A DNA stretch of 40,569 bases, taken from the NCBI RefSeq assembly GCF_003946405.1, contig NZ_RHOG01000026.1, positions 1 to 40,569 of the forward strand. The letters are read 5' to 3'. Origin of the DNA: Lacticaseibacillus yichunensis (GTDB taxonomy: Bacteria > Bacillota > Bacilli > Lactobacillales > Lactobacillaceae). The notes below the pieces were generated by a model. The model searched no databases. It was not told the DNA's origin and saw only the letters and a program-made list of their open reading frames with translations. Of the stretch, positions 17,584 to 26,177 are shown one piece after another (position 1 is the first letter of the stretch; each line of letters begins with the position of its first letter). Both the position numbers and the translations under genes were made by a program.

Positions 17584-18348
17584 ATGCTGATGATGTTTGA
17601 AGCCCAGCGCCAAGATCTGGCTGAGACGGTCCGCTTGATGTTCGACCGCAAAGATACCAATATTGCGGGCGGGAACGTCTCGATGAAAGTATTTGATGAA
17701 ACGGGGAAGGCCTACATTCTGATCACCCCGAGTTTTATGTCTGAGACATTTTACGCGCGGCTTTCGCCTGCCCAGATCCTGGTGGTCGACATGGCGACCG
17801 GCGAAAAAGTGGACGGCGTGGGCACTGTGACCCGCGAGATCAACATGCATGAAGGTGCATACCGCGCCAATCCAGGCATCCGCACCGTTTTCCACGCGCA
17901 TGCCCCCGAGTCGATGTTCTGGGCCACAAGCGGGTTGGAGATGCCCAATGTGACTGAAGGCACGCGGGAGCTCGGCCGCATCCGCACGTTGCCATATGCG
18001 CCGGCGACTAGCATGGCCCTGGCGAAAACAGTCAGCGACGCACTGGCAGAACTGGGCGACCGAGCGATGGAAAATGTCTTTCTGCTCAACAGTCACGGGG
18101 TCGTGATCACGGCAACGGACCTGCATATCGCGGTGCGGGTCCTTGAGACGCTGGAATGGAACGCGAAGATCGCGTATCAGCAGACCGTCTTCATTCACTT
18201 GGGACTGTTGAAGGGGTACCAGTCGTGTGGCGCGGATTATCAGCCGGTTGAAGATGAGGAGCATCCGGCGATCTCGCTACCGAATCAACCAGTGGTGGAT
18301 CATCCGGCGCCACTGCCAAAGGTCAATCGGGTCACATTTGGTGGGTAA
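17584..18348 (+). CDS. fucA: Class II aldolase, probable L-fuculose-1-phosphate aldolase
   Basis: A 254-residue class II (zinc) aldolase that would split L-fuculose-1-phosphate into DHAP and L-lactaldehyde. The glycine-rich phosphate site IAGGNVSMKV (27-36) is followed by Glu85, His104, His106 and His171 (REINMHE, VFHAHA, LNSHGVV). The 19-residue gap between Glu85 and His104 equals that of E. coli FucA, whose zinc ligands these match. It is about 40 residues longer than E. coli FucA, mainly at the C-terminus. ATG 17584 follows GGAGG by eight bases. The gene is divergent from the fucose regulator operon. A rhamnulose-1-phosphate aldolase is less likely given fucI next door. Confidence 0.82.
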   Translation: MLMMFEAQRQDLAETVRLMFDRKDTNIAGGNVSMKVFDETGKAYILITPSFMSETFYARLSPAQILVVDMATGEKVDGVGTVTREINMHEGAYRANPGIRTVFHAHAPESMFWATSGLEMPNVTEGTRELGRIRTLPYAPATSMALAKTVSDALAELGDRAMENVFLLNSHGVVITATDLHIAVRVLETLEWNAKIAYQQTVFIHLGLLKGYQSCGADYQPVEDEEHPAISLPNQPVVDHPAPLPKVNRVTFGG

Positions 18349-18356
18349 CACAAACG

Positions 18357-18388
18357 CAGCTGGCAGAACGTGGTGCCGGCTGTTTTTT
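18357..18388 (+). terminator. Terminator after the aldolase gene
   Basis: CAGCTGGCA (18357-18365) pairs with TGCCGGCTG (18373-18381) with one wobble, followed by seven T. Confidence 0.85.
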
Positions 18389-18395
18389 TGTGTTG

Positions 18396-18460
18396 AGCGC
18401 GGCGGGCCGTGCTTCCGCGACAGCCCGGCGCCGCCCCTAAGCGCCCCGCTGCGCACCCGA
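18396..18460 (+). repeat. Fragment of a structured repeat unit
   Basis: The 3' part, AAGCGCCCCGCTGCGCACCC, matches the end of the units at 19066 and 31680. The 5' part is degraded and too short to fold like a complete unit. Confidence 0.5.
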
Positions 18461-19191
18461 TAGTAGGGCTCCGGCCCGCATGGTGGAAACATCTAGGCGT
18501 CTCATGCACTCGGTGGCAAGGACCGCCACCAAGTGCATGAGCCGACCTCGCTGTACCACCATCCCGCGGGCCTGCGCACCCTACAGTTGGGCTCCGGCCC
18601 GCATGGTGGGTCCATCTAACTGTCTCGTGCACTCGAGGCGAAGTGCGCCTCAAGCACCCGAGCCAAGTTAGCTGACCCACCATCCCGCGGGCCTGCGCAC
18701 CCTACAGTTGGGCTCCGGCCCGCATGGTGGGTCCATCTAACTGTCTCGTGCACTCGAGGCGAAGTGCGCCTCAAGCACCCGAGCCAAGTTAGCTGACCCA
18801 CCATCCCGCGGGCCTGCGCACCCTACAGTTGGGCTCCGGCCCGCATGGTGGGTCCATCTAACTGTCTCGTGCACTCGAGGCGAAGTGCGCCTCAAGCACC
18901 CGAGCCAAGTTAGCTGACCCACCATCCCGCGGGCCTGCGCACCCTACAGTTGGGCTCCGGCCCGCATGGTGGGTTCATCTAACTGTCTCGTGCACTCGAG
19001 GCGAAGTGCGCCTCAAGCACCCGAGCCAAGTTAGCTGACCCACCATCCCGCGGGCCTGCGCACCTTACAGTTGGGCTCCGCGGGGCAGGGCTGAGACAGA
19101 TAGTCGTCCCAGTCGTTCGATGGCCAAGTGCGCCATCAACCGCCCAGGCCGAACTATCTGCTCAGCCCTGAGCGCCCCGCTGCGCACCCTT
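18461..19191 (+). repeat. Six tandem units of the structured repeat, four nearly identical
   Basis: Units begin at 18461, 18582, 18703, 18824, 18945 and 19066. The period is exactly 121 bp across the first five. Units 2-5 are almost identical, with single changes such as GGGTTC for GGGTCC in unit 5. Unit 1 has an inner stem of CTCATGCACT and GGTGGC against GCCACC and AGTGCATGAG. Unit 6 has different outer arms, GCGGGGC with GCCCCGC and AGGGCTGAG with CTCAGCCCT. The array fills the convergent gap between the aldolase gene and the binding-protein gene at 19357. Small frames inside it are by-products of the repeats. Confidence 0.92.
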
Positions 19192-19197
19192 ATTCGC

Positions 19198-19233
19198 AAA
19201 AGGGCCGAGACGGTTATCCAGTCTCGGCCCTTT
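19198..19233. terminator. Terminator downstream of the binding-protein gene
   Basis: AAAAGGGCCGAGAC pairs with GTCTCGGCCCTTT around a nine-base loop. The A-run on the left acts as the U-tract for transcripts coming leftward from the importer operon; rightward termination is also possible. Confidence 0.75.
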
Positions 19234-19356
19234 CTGCATCTATCTATTTTCATGTCTGGCGAGGGGGCGTCAGCAATGATCGTGCGCGAGCCATGTTGGA
19301 CGGGCACACATGACTGTTTTTTCTAAAATTGGCTCGCGCAGGAAAGGTAGTGCGTC

Positions 19357-21018
19357 TTATTTCGCGTTGTTCCAGCGATTATAAGCGTCTTGGTAGACCT
19401 TCACATACTGGTCGATGTTCATGCCCTTGATGGTGGAAACAAACTTGTCGAAGTTCGCCAGTGGCTCGACGCCGGTGATGAACTTGGCTTCCATCTGCTG
19501 CACATAGGTCTTCAAGTCGTTGGCGATCGGGGAAACGAGGTCCTGTTCGTCGTTGGTCAGATAAACCAGCGGATATGGGACGCGAACATATGGATCGATC
19601 TTCTTTTCGGTTTCAGAGATCGCAAATTTGGAGTATACATCGCCGGTTGGATCGTCGGTCTTCTTTTCCAAGATCGTGTTGGCGTATGGGTCCTTCATTT
19701 CTTCGCCAGCCAGCATTGGCGGGGTCGTGCCGTAGTTCGGAGTGATCTTGGCCGTCGCTTCACCGGCGTTAGAGGCATCGATCCCCTTGTTGTAGACCTT
19801 GGCCTTGTTGCCATCTGCGGTGGTCTCGTAGTGCCAGATCCCGTTTTCCGGGCCTTGGCCTAAGAACGTGGCACCTTCTGGGGTGTAGAAGTAGTCGACC
19901 CACCGCAGCGCAGCGGCCGGACTCTGGGCGTTTTTCGTGATAACAAAATTACCGCGGTTGATCCGTGGGTTGCCAGGCAGGACCGCTTTTTTCGAAACGG
20001 AGCTGGTCAGTGGTTGCCACATTGGGTTCTGGGCGTTTTGCTCAGGCGTTGTTTCGCCGTTGAAGCCTGGGCCGTAGCCTTGGGCAAAACCGACTTGGCT
20101 GTTCTTAAGCTTGGCGGTCAGCTGATCGCCACTTTGGGTGAAGGTGTTCTTGTCGAGCAGGCCGTTCTTGTACATCTTGTTCATGAAGGTCAGATACGCC
20201 TTGTAGTTCTTGGTGATCGGGTTGTAAACGACCTTGTCGCCGTTGTTTTGCACGTCGTTGGACAGCATGCCGAACGCGGACATGATCCAGGTGCGGCTCC
20301 AGAAATCCTTCTGGTCGGCGTATGGAATCTCATCCTTCTTGCCGTTGCCGTTTGGATCTTCGTTCTTGAAGCGGACCATCAGATCGTAAAATTCATCGAC
20401 GGTCTTAGGCAGCTCGGTGACCCCGAGTTTCTTCAGCCAGGCCCCGTTGTACCACATCGGGCCAAGGTACCAGTTCGACGTTGCGCCGCGCTGGATCATT
20501 GGCAAGGAATAAATGTGGCCATCCGGTGTGGTGATGCTCTTTTTGATGTTCGGGTCTTCCTGCATCAATTTGTAGAAATTCGGTGCATATTTCTTCAGCA
20601 GGCCTTCAAGCGGCACGATCAGGCCCTGCTTGCCGTACGTGGTCTCGTTGGCCGGGGTCATGACTGAGGTCCCGGAGGCATAGATCACATCAGGCAGGTC
20701 CTGCGAGGCAAAGGCCAGGTTCAACTTGGTCGCATAGTCCGCTTGCGGCGGGGTATTGTACTTCCAGTTGATGCCAGTCTTTTTCGCATAGTCTTTCAGC
20801 ACGAGCATGTCTTTATATTCGGCAAAGCCCATGTTTGGCGCCATCATCGACATGGTGATCTCTTTTTTGACGACAGGGAAGCCCTCGGTCGTCACGTTGC
20901 TGTCCGTTTTCGCCTTCGTCGTGGTGGTGTCGGCGGATTTGTTGGTGCCGCAAGCGGTCAGGGCCAAAAGAGAAACTGCGGTGATCGCGGCGACGCGTAC
21001 TGCTTTTGATAACTTCAT
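19357..21018 (-). CDS. LplA-type sugar ABC transporter substrate-binding lipoprotein
   Basis: A 553-residue binding lipoprotein: MKLSKAVRVAAITAVSLLALTAC with Cys23 as lipidation site. It belongs to the large LplA/family-1 group of complex-oligosaccharide binders, shown by the DPNGNGKKDEIPYAD loop (likely calcium-binding), TPDGHIYSLP, WLKKLGV and the C-terminal FITGVEPLANFDKFVSTIKG. It is the last gene of the leftward operon GH29-permease-permease-binding protein. Ribosome binding site AGAGGAG precedes ATG 21018. The cargo is inferred to be a fucosylated GlcNAc-containing oligosaccharide from the surrounding enzymes. Confidence 0.9.
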   Translation of the reverse strand: MKLSKAVRVAAITAVSLLALTACGTNKSADTTTTKAKTDSNVTTEGFPVVKKEITMSMMAPNMGFAEYKDMLVLKDYAKKTGINWKYNTPPQADYATKLNLAFASQDLPDVIYASGTSVMTPANETTYGKQGLIVPLEGLLKKYAPNFYKLMQEDPNIKKSITTPDGHIYSLPMIQRGATSNWYLGPMWYNGAWLKKLGVTELPKTVDEFYDLMVRFKNEDPNGNGKKDEIPYADQKDFWSRTWIMSAFGMLSNDVQNNGDKVVYNPITKNYKAYLTFMNKMYKNGLLDKNTFTQSGDQLTAKLKNSQVGFAQGYGPGFNGETTPEQNAQNPMWQPLTSSVSKKAVLPGNPRINRGNFVITKNAQSPAAALRWVDYFYTPEGATFLGQGPENGIWHYETTADGNKAKVYNKGIDASNAGEATAKITPNYGTTPPMLAGEEMKDPYANTILEKKTDDPTGDVYSKFAISETEKKIDPYVRVPYPLVYLTNDEQDLVSPIANDLKTYVQQMEAKFITGVEPLANFDKFVSTIKGMNIDQYVKVYQDAYNRWNNAK

Positions 21019-21067
21019 GTGAATGCTCCTCTCAACGCTTTTTTGTGTAAAACCCCTAATGAACGAC

Positions 21068-21985
21068 TTAACCTTTGAGCGATCCGATCAGCACGCCTTT
21101 TACGAAGAAGCGCTGAAGGAATGGATAAATGAGAATGACTGGCAGCGACGACACGATCATCACCCCGTACTTGATGATCGCAGCAAGCTCGGCGCGCTGT
21201 TTCATCAGCTCGGCCGTGGATGCCGTCACCCCGCCGCCAGTGGATGCGCCTTGTTGCATATCCTGAAGGACCAGGATCTGGCGCAGGACCATCTGCAGTG
21301 GATACAGGCTCTTGTCTTGCAAGTAGACCAACGCCCCAAAATACCCGTTCCACATGCCAACGCCATAGAACAAGGCCATGACGGCGATGATTGGGGCGGA
21401 CAGCGGAATCACGATACGGAAGAAGATCTGGAAATCAGACGCGCCGTCGATCTTGGCCGCTTCCTGCATTTCCCAGGGAATATTGGACTGGAAAAAGGCG
21501 CGGGTGACCACGATGTTATACACGGACACGGCCCCTGGAATGATGATCGCCCACACGGTGTTCAGCATGCCCAACGCCTTGATCAACAAGTAACTCGGAA
21601 TCAAGCCGCCAGACAGGAACATCGTGATCAGCATGAAAATGGTGAACCATTTTTTCCCGGAAAAGTCTGGGCGGCTGATCGCATACGCGCAGGGGATGGT
21701 CATCACCAAGGAAACAATCGTGCCGGCGACGGTATAAAAGATGGTCATGCCGTAGCCACGCCAGATGTCCTTATAATCCATGATGACGTTGTAGCCCCGC
21801 ATGGTAAAGCCCTTGGGCCAAAGCCACATCTGGCCTGAGTTCACGGCGGTCGGGTCGGAGACTGAGGCACTGATGATGTAGATCAACGGGTAAATGACGA
21901 TCAAAACGGCTAACGCGATGAAGATATACAGAAAGATCTTGAAGATCTTATCCGCCTTGGTGTCTTTGACAAGCGTTGTGTTCAT
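21068..21985 (-). CDS. LplC/YtcP-type sugar ABC transporter permease
   Basis: A 305-residue membrane protein with about six hydrophobic segments. Hallmarks of the LplC group are VSDPTAVNSGQMWLWPKGFT, RPDFSGKKWF, the EAA loop EAAKIDGASDFQIFFRIVIP, and the ending RFFVKGVLIGSLKG. It forms the importer channel with the protein encoded just upstream (16 bp gap). AAAGGAGG precedes ATG 21985. Confidence 0.93.
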   Translation of the reverse strand: MNTTLVKDTKADKIFKIFLYIFIALAVLIVIYPLIYIISASVSDPTAVNSGQMWLWPKGFTMRGYNVIMDYKDIWRGYGMTIFYTVAGTIVSLVMTIPCAYAISRPDFSGKKWFTIFMLITMFLSGGLIPSYLLIKALGMLNTVWAIIIPGAVSVYNIVVTRAFFQSNIPWEMQEAAKIDGASDFQIFFRIVIPLSAPIIAVMALFYGVGMWNGYFGALVYLQDKSLYPLQMVLRQILVLQDMQQGASTGGGVTASTAELMKQRAELAAIIKYGVMIVSSLPVILIYPFLQRFFVKGVLIGSLKG

Positions 21986-22000
21986 AACTGTGCCTCCTTT

Positions 22001-22972
22001 CTACCAAAGACTCGTTTCGGAAACTTTGCGGGCCAGCTGGTTGACGGCGATGAGTAAGACCGCGTTGATCAATGAGTTGAACAGGCCGACTGCCGCCGCG
22101 TAGCTATACGCCCCGTTGATCAGCCCCTGCTGATAAACGAAGGTCGCGATCACGTTGGAAGAGGACAGATTCAGCGGATTTTGCAACAGCAAGATCTTTT
22201 CATACCCCATCGAAAACAGGGAGCCGACGTTCATGATCAACAGAATGACCATTGTTGGCACGATGGCTGGCAAATTGATGTGCCAGATCCGCTGGAGCTT
22301 GGTTGCGCCATCGACGATCGCCGCTTCGTGCAGCGCCGGGTCGACCCCAGCGAGTGCGGCGAGGTAGATGACGGAACCCCAGCCGGTGCCTTGCCAAACG
22401 CCGGACAACACATACACGGTCTTGAACCAGCGCGGATCGCTCATGAACGCGATCGGCTTCATGCCCAGCAGGCCCAAGCCGTGGTTGATGATCCCGGTCG
22501 AAGGATCCAGGAAGGCGATCAGCATGCCGCCCATGACCACGACGGAAATGAAGTTTGGTGCGTAGGTGATGGTCTGGGAGAATTTTTTCCAGAAGCCATC
22601 CTTCATTTCGTTGAGGGCCAGGGCCAAGATGATTGGTAGCGGGAAGCCCACGATCAGGCCATAGATCTGAATGCCCAGGGTGTTGCGAATGAGGTCCCAG
22701 AAGTAATAGGAATTAAAAAATTGGCTGAAATACTTGAACCCCACCCATGGCGAGGCCCAGATGCCCAGGGACGGCATGTAGTTCTTGAAGGCAATGATCA
22801 CCCCGTACATCGGGAAATAGGAAAAGACTAAGATACAGAGAAATGCCGGTAGTATGAGGACATAGAGCTGCCAGTTCTCTTTGAGCCGTTTGACAGAAAA
22901 GAGCCTCTTTGACTTTTTGACCCCACCCTTTGGCGGCAACTCGAGCGTTTCAGCAGGAGAAATTGCAGCCAT
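22001..22972 (-). CDS. LplB/YteP-type sugar ABC transporter permease
   Basis: A 323-residue membrane protein with the LplB-type pattern: SYFPMYGVIIAFKNY, WVGFKYFSQFF, NTLGIQIYGLIVGFPLPI, the EAA loop HEAAIVDGATKLQRIWHINLP, and a C-terminal NSLINAVLLIAVNQLARK. It pairs with the LplC-type permease. AAAAGGGG lies before ATG 22972, with slightly long spacing. It follows the GH29 gene by 22 bp in the same operon. Confidence 0.93.
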   Translation of the reverse strand: MAAISPAETLELPPKGGVKKSKRLFSVKRLKENWQLYVLILPAFLCILVFSYFPMYGVIIAFKNYMPSLGIWASPWVGFKYFSQFFNSYYFWDLIRNTLGIQIYGLIVGFPLPIILALALNEMKDGFWKKFSQTITYAPNFISVVVMGGMLIAFLDPSTGIINHGLGLLGMKPIAFMSDPRWFKTVYVLSGVWQGTGWGSVIYLAALAGVDPALHEAAIVDGATKLQRIWHINLPAIVPTMVILLIMNVGSLFSMGYEKILLLQNPLNLSSSNVIATFVYQQGLINGAYSYAAAVGLFNSLINAVLLIAVNQLARKVSETSLW

Positions 22973-22994
22973 GCGATCAACCCCTTTTCATAAA

Positions 22995-24365
22995 TTATTT
23001 TTTGATCAGTGCAATGCCTTGTGTCAGTTTTTGGCGCAGGCCACCTGGCAAAAATAGCAGGCCGTCTTTGATCACCAGGTCGGCTTCCGCGTAGCCGAGC
23101 AGGTGGGCGGCGCTGATCGTATCCGCCAGGCCCAGCGCCTTGAGGTCGATCGCTTGCTGCGGGACCTTGCGCTGTGGAAATAGGAAGTAATGCGTCTGGT
23201 TCTGCGTGATGTAAAGGCGCTGGGCCTGCGCGTTTTCGACAAGGGCATCTGCCACGCCGCGGGTGCCGTAGATGCCTTGGCCGTTGATTGCGAGCCAGCC
23301 GCCAAGTTGCTTAAGCAGCCGCACCCCTTCGCGCGGCAGGGTGCCATCTGGCTTTGGCCCGATGCCTAAGACGATGTTGCCGCCCAGCGTGACAACTTTG
23401 AGAATATCGTCAATGATCTCATTGATCGATTTATAATCCCCATGCGGCACATACCCCCAGTCGTGGCTCAGCGGAATGTTGCTTTCCCACGGCATCGTGG
23501 GACGCGTGGCCAAGGTCGGAATCGCGCGCTCGGGGGTGACGTAATTCTCGTAGCGGCCGCCGAGCGTGCGATCAACAATCAGAATATCGGGCTGCGCCTC
23601 GCGAATTTTCGGCATCAAGGTGTCAAAGTCGAGCGGCTCCCGGTCGGTGTTGACCCAGCCCGCATCCAGCCACAACATGCCAAGCGGGCCGTAATTGCGC
23701 GCGATCTCCAGCAGCTGGGCATGGACAAAATCGACAAATCGTTGCCAACGCGCCGGATCGTCCTTGGGGTCATAATCGGCGCCGCGCCCCTTTGGCTTGT
23801 CATCGTGGCGCCAATAATCGTCATGGTGCCAGTCCGCCTTGGAGTAATAAGCGCCGGGCGTGATGCCGGCCGCCCGCATCGCCTCGGCGTAAGCCTTGAA
23901 CAGATCGGCATATTTCCCGGTGGCATACGGCATGCCAGGCGCGGTGACCTTATAGTCGCTTTCCTGGGTGTCGTAAAGCGTGAAGCCGTCGTGATGCTTG
24001 GTGGTCAAAATGGTGTAGCGGATGCCCGCTTCCTTAAACAGGTTGGCCCAGGCGGCCGGGTCATAGTTTTCCGGATCGAACTGCTTGGCAAGCCCCCAGT
24101 AGTCATGCTTGAGCTGCTTCATATTCGGCCGAAACGGATGCTTGCCGCGCGCCCATGTGTCTTCGTCGGACAATTGCCACGACTCGACGATGCCCGCAAC
24201 GGCATACAAGCCCCAATGCATCAATAACCCGATCTTTTGATCTTGGAACCAATCCCAGCGCTTTTGCAGCGTGGGAAATTCTGGATAATCCGCGAAGTCG
24301 GCTTCAGTCCAGTCCGCTGTTTTGGCGGTCTCAATGTCGGCTCGCGGGGTCGTTTCTTCAGTCAT
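22995..24365 (-). CDS. GH29 alpha-L-fucosidase
   Basis: A 456-residue cytoplasmic GH29 enzyme without a signal peptide. Motifs are KIGLLMHWGLYA (44-55), YTILTTKHHDGFTLYDT (117-133), GAYYSKADWHHDDYW (171-185), GMLWLDAGW (229-237) with Asp234 as the expected nucleophile, and GGNIVLGIGPKPDG near the barrel end. A small C-terminal beta domain follows. It is first in the operon with the LplABC-like importer, under a promoter with a cre site, and divergent from GH18 and GH20 genes. It would remove fucose from the imported glycan. Linkage preference cannot be read from the sequence. Confidence 0.92.
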   Translation of the reverse strand: MTEETTPRADIETAKTADWTEADFADYPEFPTLQKRWDWFQDQKIGLLMHWGLYAVAGIVESWQLSDEDTWARGKHPFRPNMKQLKHDYWGLAKQFDPENYDPAAWANLFKEAGIRYTILTTKHHDGFTLYDTQESDYKVTAPGMPYATGKYADLFKAYAEAMRAAGITPGAYYSKADWHHDDYWRHDDKPKGRGADYDPKDDPARWQRFVDFVHAQLLEIARNYGPLGMLWLDAGWVNTDREPLDFDTLMPKIREAQPDILIVDRTLGGRYENYVTPERAIPTLATRPTMPWESNIPLSHDWGYVPHGDYKSINEIIDDILKVVTLGGNIVLGIGPKPDGTLPREGVRLLKQLGGWLAINGQGIYGTRGVADALVENAQAQRLYITQNQTHYFLFPQRKVPQQAIDLKALGLADTISAAHLLGYAEADLVIKDGLLFLPGGLRQKLTQGIALIKK

Positions 24366-24387
24366 TGTGTGCCCCCTTTCGCCTCCG

Positions 24388-24416
24388 ACTATAACCCGGG
24401 AAATTAAGCGCTTTCA
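24388..24416 (-). promoter_or_regulatory. Promoter and cre site of the GH29-importer operon
   Basis: On the minus strand TATAGT (24393-24388) is the likely -10. The cre-like TGAAAGCGCTTAAT (24416-24403) overlaps the -35 region, so CcpA binding would exclude RNA polymerase. Confidence 0.6.
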
Positions 24417-24455
24417 ATATGTGAGATTTTCAAGTATGTGGTTCTTATGGTTCGC

Positions 24456-24504
24456 TTGTGACAATTTGCCGCGCGGGGTATAGTCAAAAATGTAAACGGT
24501 TACC
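24456..24504 (+). promoter_or_regulatory. Promoter and cre site of the GH18 operon
   Basis: TTGTGA (24456-24461) and TATAGT (24479-24484) have ideal 17-bp spacing. TGTAAACGGTTACC (24491-24504) is a good cre match placed over the transcription start. Confidence 0.7.
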
Positions 24505-24543
24505 TATATAACGGAAGTAAAATTTTAAATTGGAGTTGAGGGT

Positions 24544-25581
24544 ATGAATGAACTGATGGCCTACCTGGATGACGGGAAAGAATGGACGATCGATCAGCTT
24601 GAGATCGACAAGCTTGACTGCATCAATTACGCCTTCGCCAAGATCGACGGGTTGAACTTGACGCGCGAACTCAAAAAGATACACCTCGTGAACCAAGTGA
24701 AGGCGACGCGCCCCGAACTGAAAACCTGCATTAGTATCGGCGGCTGGACGGCGGATGGCTTTTCCGATGCGGTGCAGACGGACGAGACCCGGACGACTTT
24801 TTCGAAAAATATTATCCACTACATGCGCCGGTATGATTTTGATGGAGTCGATCTGGATTGGGAATATCCCGGCATGGACACCGCGGGGATCAAGGCGACG
24901 CCGGACGATGCCGCGCATTTTTTGGCCTTTGTCAAAGAACTGCGCCGCCAGCTGGATGAAGCGGGGACCCAAGATGCGCGGGAATATCGCCTGACGGTAG
25001 CAGTCGGTGCGGCCCCTGCGCTGCTAGAGACGATGAGTCCGGATGGCGCGTTTGATTATGTGCAGTATTGCGACTACATCAATCTGATGACCTATGACAT
25101 GCGCGGCAGCTGGACGCATTTAGCCAGCCACCACAGCAATCTGCTGGGTTATACCGCACCAAACGGGACCCTGTCGGCGCAGGAAAGTGTCAATTACATG
25201 CTGGCCAAAGGGGTGCCGGCTGAAAAATTGGTGCTCGGGTCCGCGTTTTACAGTCGCAATTGGACCGGGTTTCCGGCAGGCACCGCGGCGCCACTGGCCA
25301 CGCCGGCGGAGAGCCTCGGCGATCACACCAGCAACTACAATGAGCTCGCGCCACTACTTGCGGCCCATCCGGAAAACGTGTATTGGGATGAGGAGGCCAA
25401 GGCCCCGTATTATTTTGACGGCCAACGCTTTTCTTCCTATGATGATGCCCGCTCCATGGCGGCCAAGGCGCAATACGTGGTCGTCCATGGCTTGCGCGGC
25501 CTGATGTTTTGGGAATCCTCATTGGATCTGACCGGCACGTTGGTCGATGCGGCGGCAGCAGTCTTTGCCGCCGCGCGGTAG
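24544..25581 (+). CDS. GH18 glycosidase, intracellular (endo-beta-N-acetylglucosaminidase or chitinase-like)
   Basis: A 345-residue single-domain GH18 protein without signal peptide or binding modules. CISIGGWTADGFS (62-74) is the SxGG strand, FDGVDLDWEYPG (99-110) holds the DxxDxDxE motif with catalytic Glu107, and YINLMTYDMRG and GLMFWESSLD are the later barrel motifs. GH18 enzymes hydrolyse GlcNAc-beta-1,4-GlcNAc bonds by substrate-assisted catalysis. Neighbouring GH20, GH29 and importer genes suggest that it works on imported chitobiose-containing fragments, such as an N-glycan core, rather than polymeric chitin. The start ATG 24544 follows GGAGTTGAGGGT with a modest ribosome binding site. 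Confidence 0.88.
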   Translation: MNELMAYLDDGKEWTIDQLEIDKLDCINYAFAKIDGLNLTRELKKIHLVNQVKATRPELKTCISIGGWTADGFSDAVQTDETRTTFSKNIIHYMRRYDFDGVDLDWEYPGMDTAGIKATPDDAAHFLAFVKELRRQLDEAGTQDAREYRLTVAVGAAPALLETMSPDGAFDYVQYCDYINLMTYDMRGSWTHLASHHSNLLGYTAPNGTLSAQESVNYMLAKGVPAEKLVLGSAFYSRNWTGFPAGTAAPLATPAESLGDHTSNYNELAPLLAAHPENVYWDEEAKAPYYFDGQRFSSYDDARSMAAKAQYVVVHGLRGLMFWESSLDLTGTLVDAAAAVFAAAR

Positions 25582-25596
25582 AAAGGAGGCGCTGGG

Positions 25597-26061
25597 ATGC
25601 GCAAACGAACGAAACTTTTGGCCTTACTATTGGTCGCGCTCTTTATGGGCCTGGGATTGGTCTACACCTTCGCCGATCGCGAGGTGGTGGTCCAAGGCAT
25701 GACAGACGCCCAGGCGACGCAGGCCCGGCGCCAGGCCAGGCAGGTCTTGGTGAAAAATATCGATGCGGTCAACGCCGGCAGCGTTTCTGAGTATCTGGAG
25801 ACGGTGCCGCCCAGCAAACGCACCGAAACCGCGGCCCAAATGACAAAGGCCCTGGCCAAGCGCGATGCGACGCTGAAACTGCAGGAATTCAAAGTGCAAA
25901 AGCAGACGCGCACCTCGCTGATGGCGAAGGTCGATCAACTGCAGACCACCACCAAAACAGGCAAGAAACAGATTCTTGAATCGACAATTGAATTCGTCAA
26001 TCAGGACGGGGCTTGGTACATTAAAAAATCGTTGCTGGTCAATCTCATTAAGGCGAACTGA
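25597..26061 (+). CDS. Small membrane-anchored protein of unknown function
   Basis: A 154-residue protein with one N-terminal hydrophobic helix (about 7-25, LLALLLVALFMGLGLVYTF) after RKR, then a mostly helical charged part (AQATQARRQARQVLVKNI) and a C-terminal strand-rich segment ending NQDGAWYIKKSLLVN, which resembles the end of NTF2-like or DUF4878-type extracellular domains. It is probably anchored with the domain outside. AAAGGAGG precedes ATG 25597, 15 bp after the GH18 gene, so it is in the same operon. I do not recognise the family. A role in envelope assembly or glycan capture is possible but unsupported. Confidence 0.75.
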   Translation: MRKRTKLLALLLVALFMGLGLVYTFADREVVVQGMTDAQATQARRQARQVLVKNIDAVNAGSVSEYLETVPPSKRTETAAQMTKALAKRDATLKLQEFKVQKQTRTSLMAKVDQLQTTTKTGKKQILESTIEFVNQDGAWYIKKSLLVNLIKAN

Positions 26062-26177
26062 TACGGAGTGGGACAACTGTCGCTTTTGGCCCACGACACT
26101 GCTGTCACTGAAAGGAAGGCCGAATTCAGTTGCATTCTATTGTCTCGACTTTTTGTCAAAATAAAAGGAGTTCACTC

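Noticed and set aside
17317-18264. Upstream extension of the second DeoR regulator frame by 316 codons
   Set aside because: It runs antisense through fucA, while the family N-terminus and AAGGAGG are at 17316.
18300-18925. Three nearly identical small minus-strand frames with MVGQLTWLGCLRR starts
   Set aside because: They are translations of the 121-bp structured repeat, with no ribosome binding site and no conservation beyond the repeat itself.
18461-19191. CRISPR-like array
   Set aside because: The repeat unit is 121 bp without unique spacers and there are no cas genes.
26062-26177. Possible terminator or riboswitch between the small membrane protein and GH20
   Set aside because: Only a weak GTGGG/CCCAC stem without a T-run; no known riboswitch core seen.
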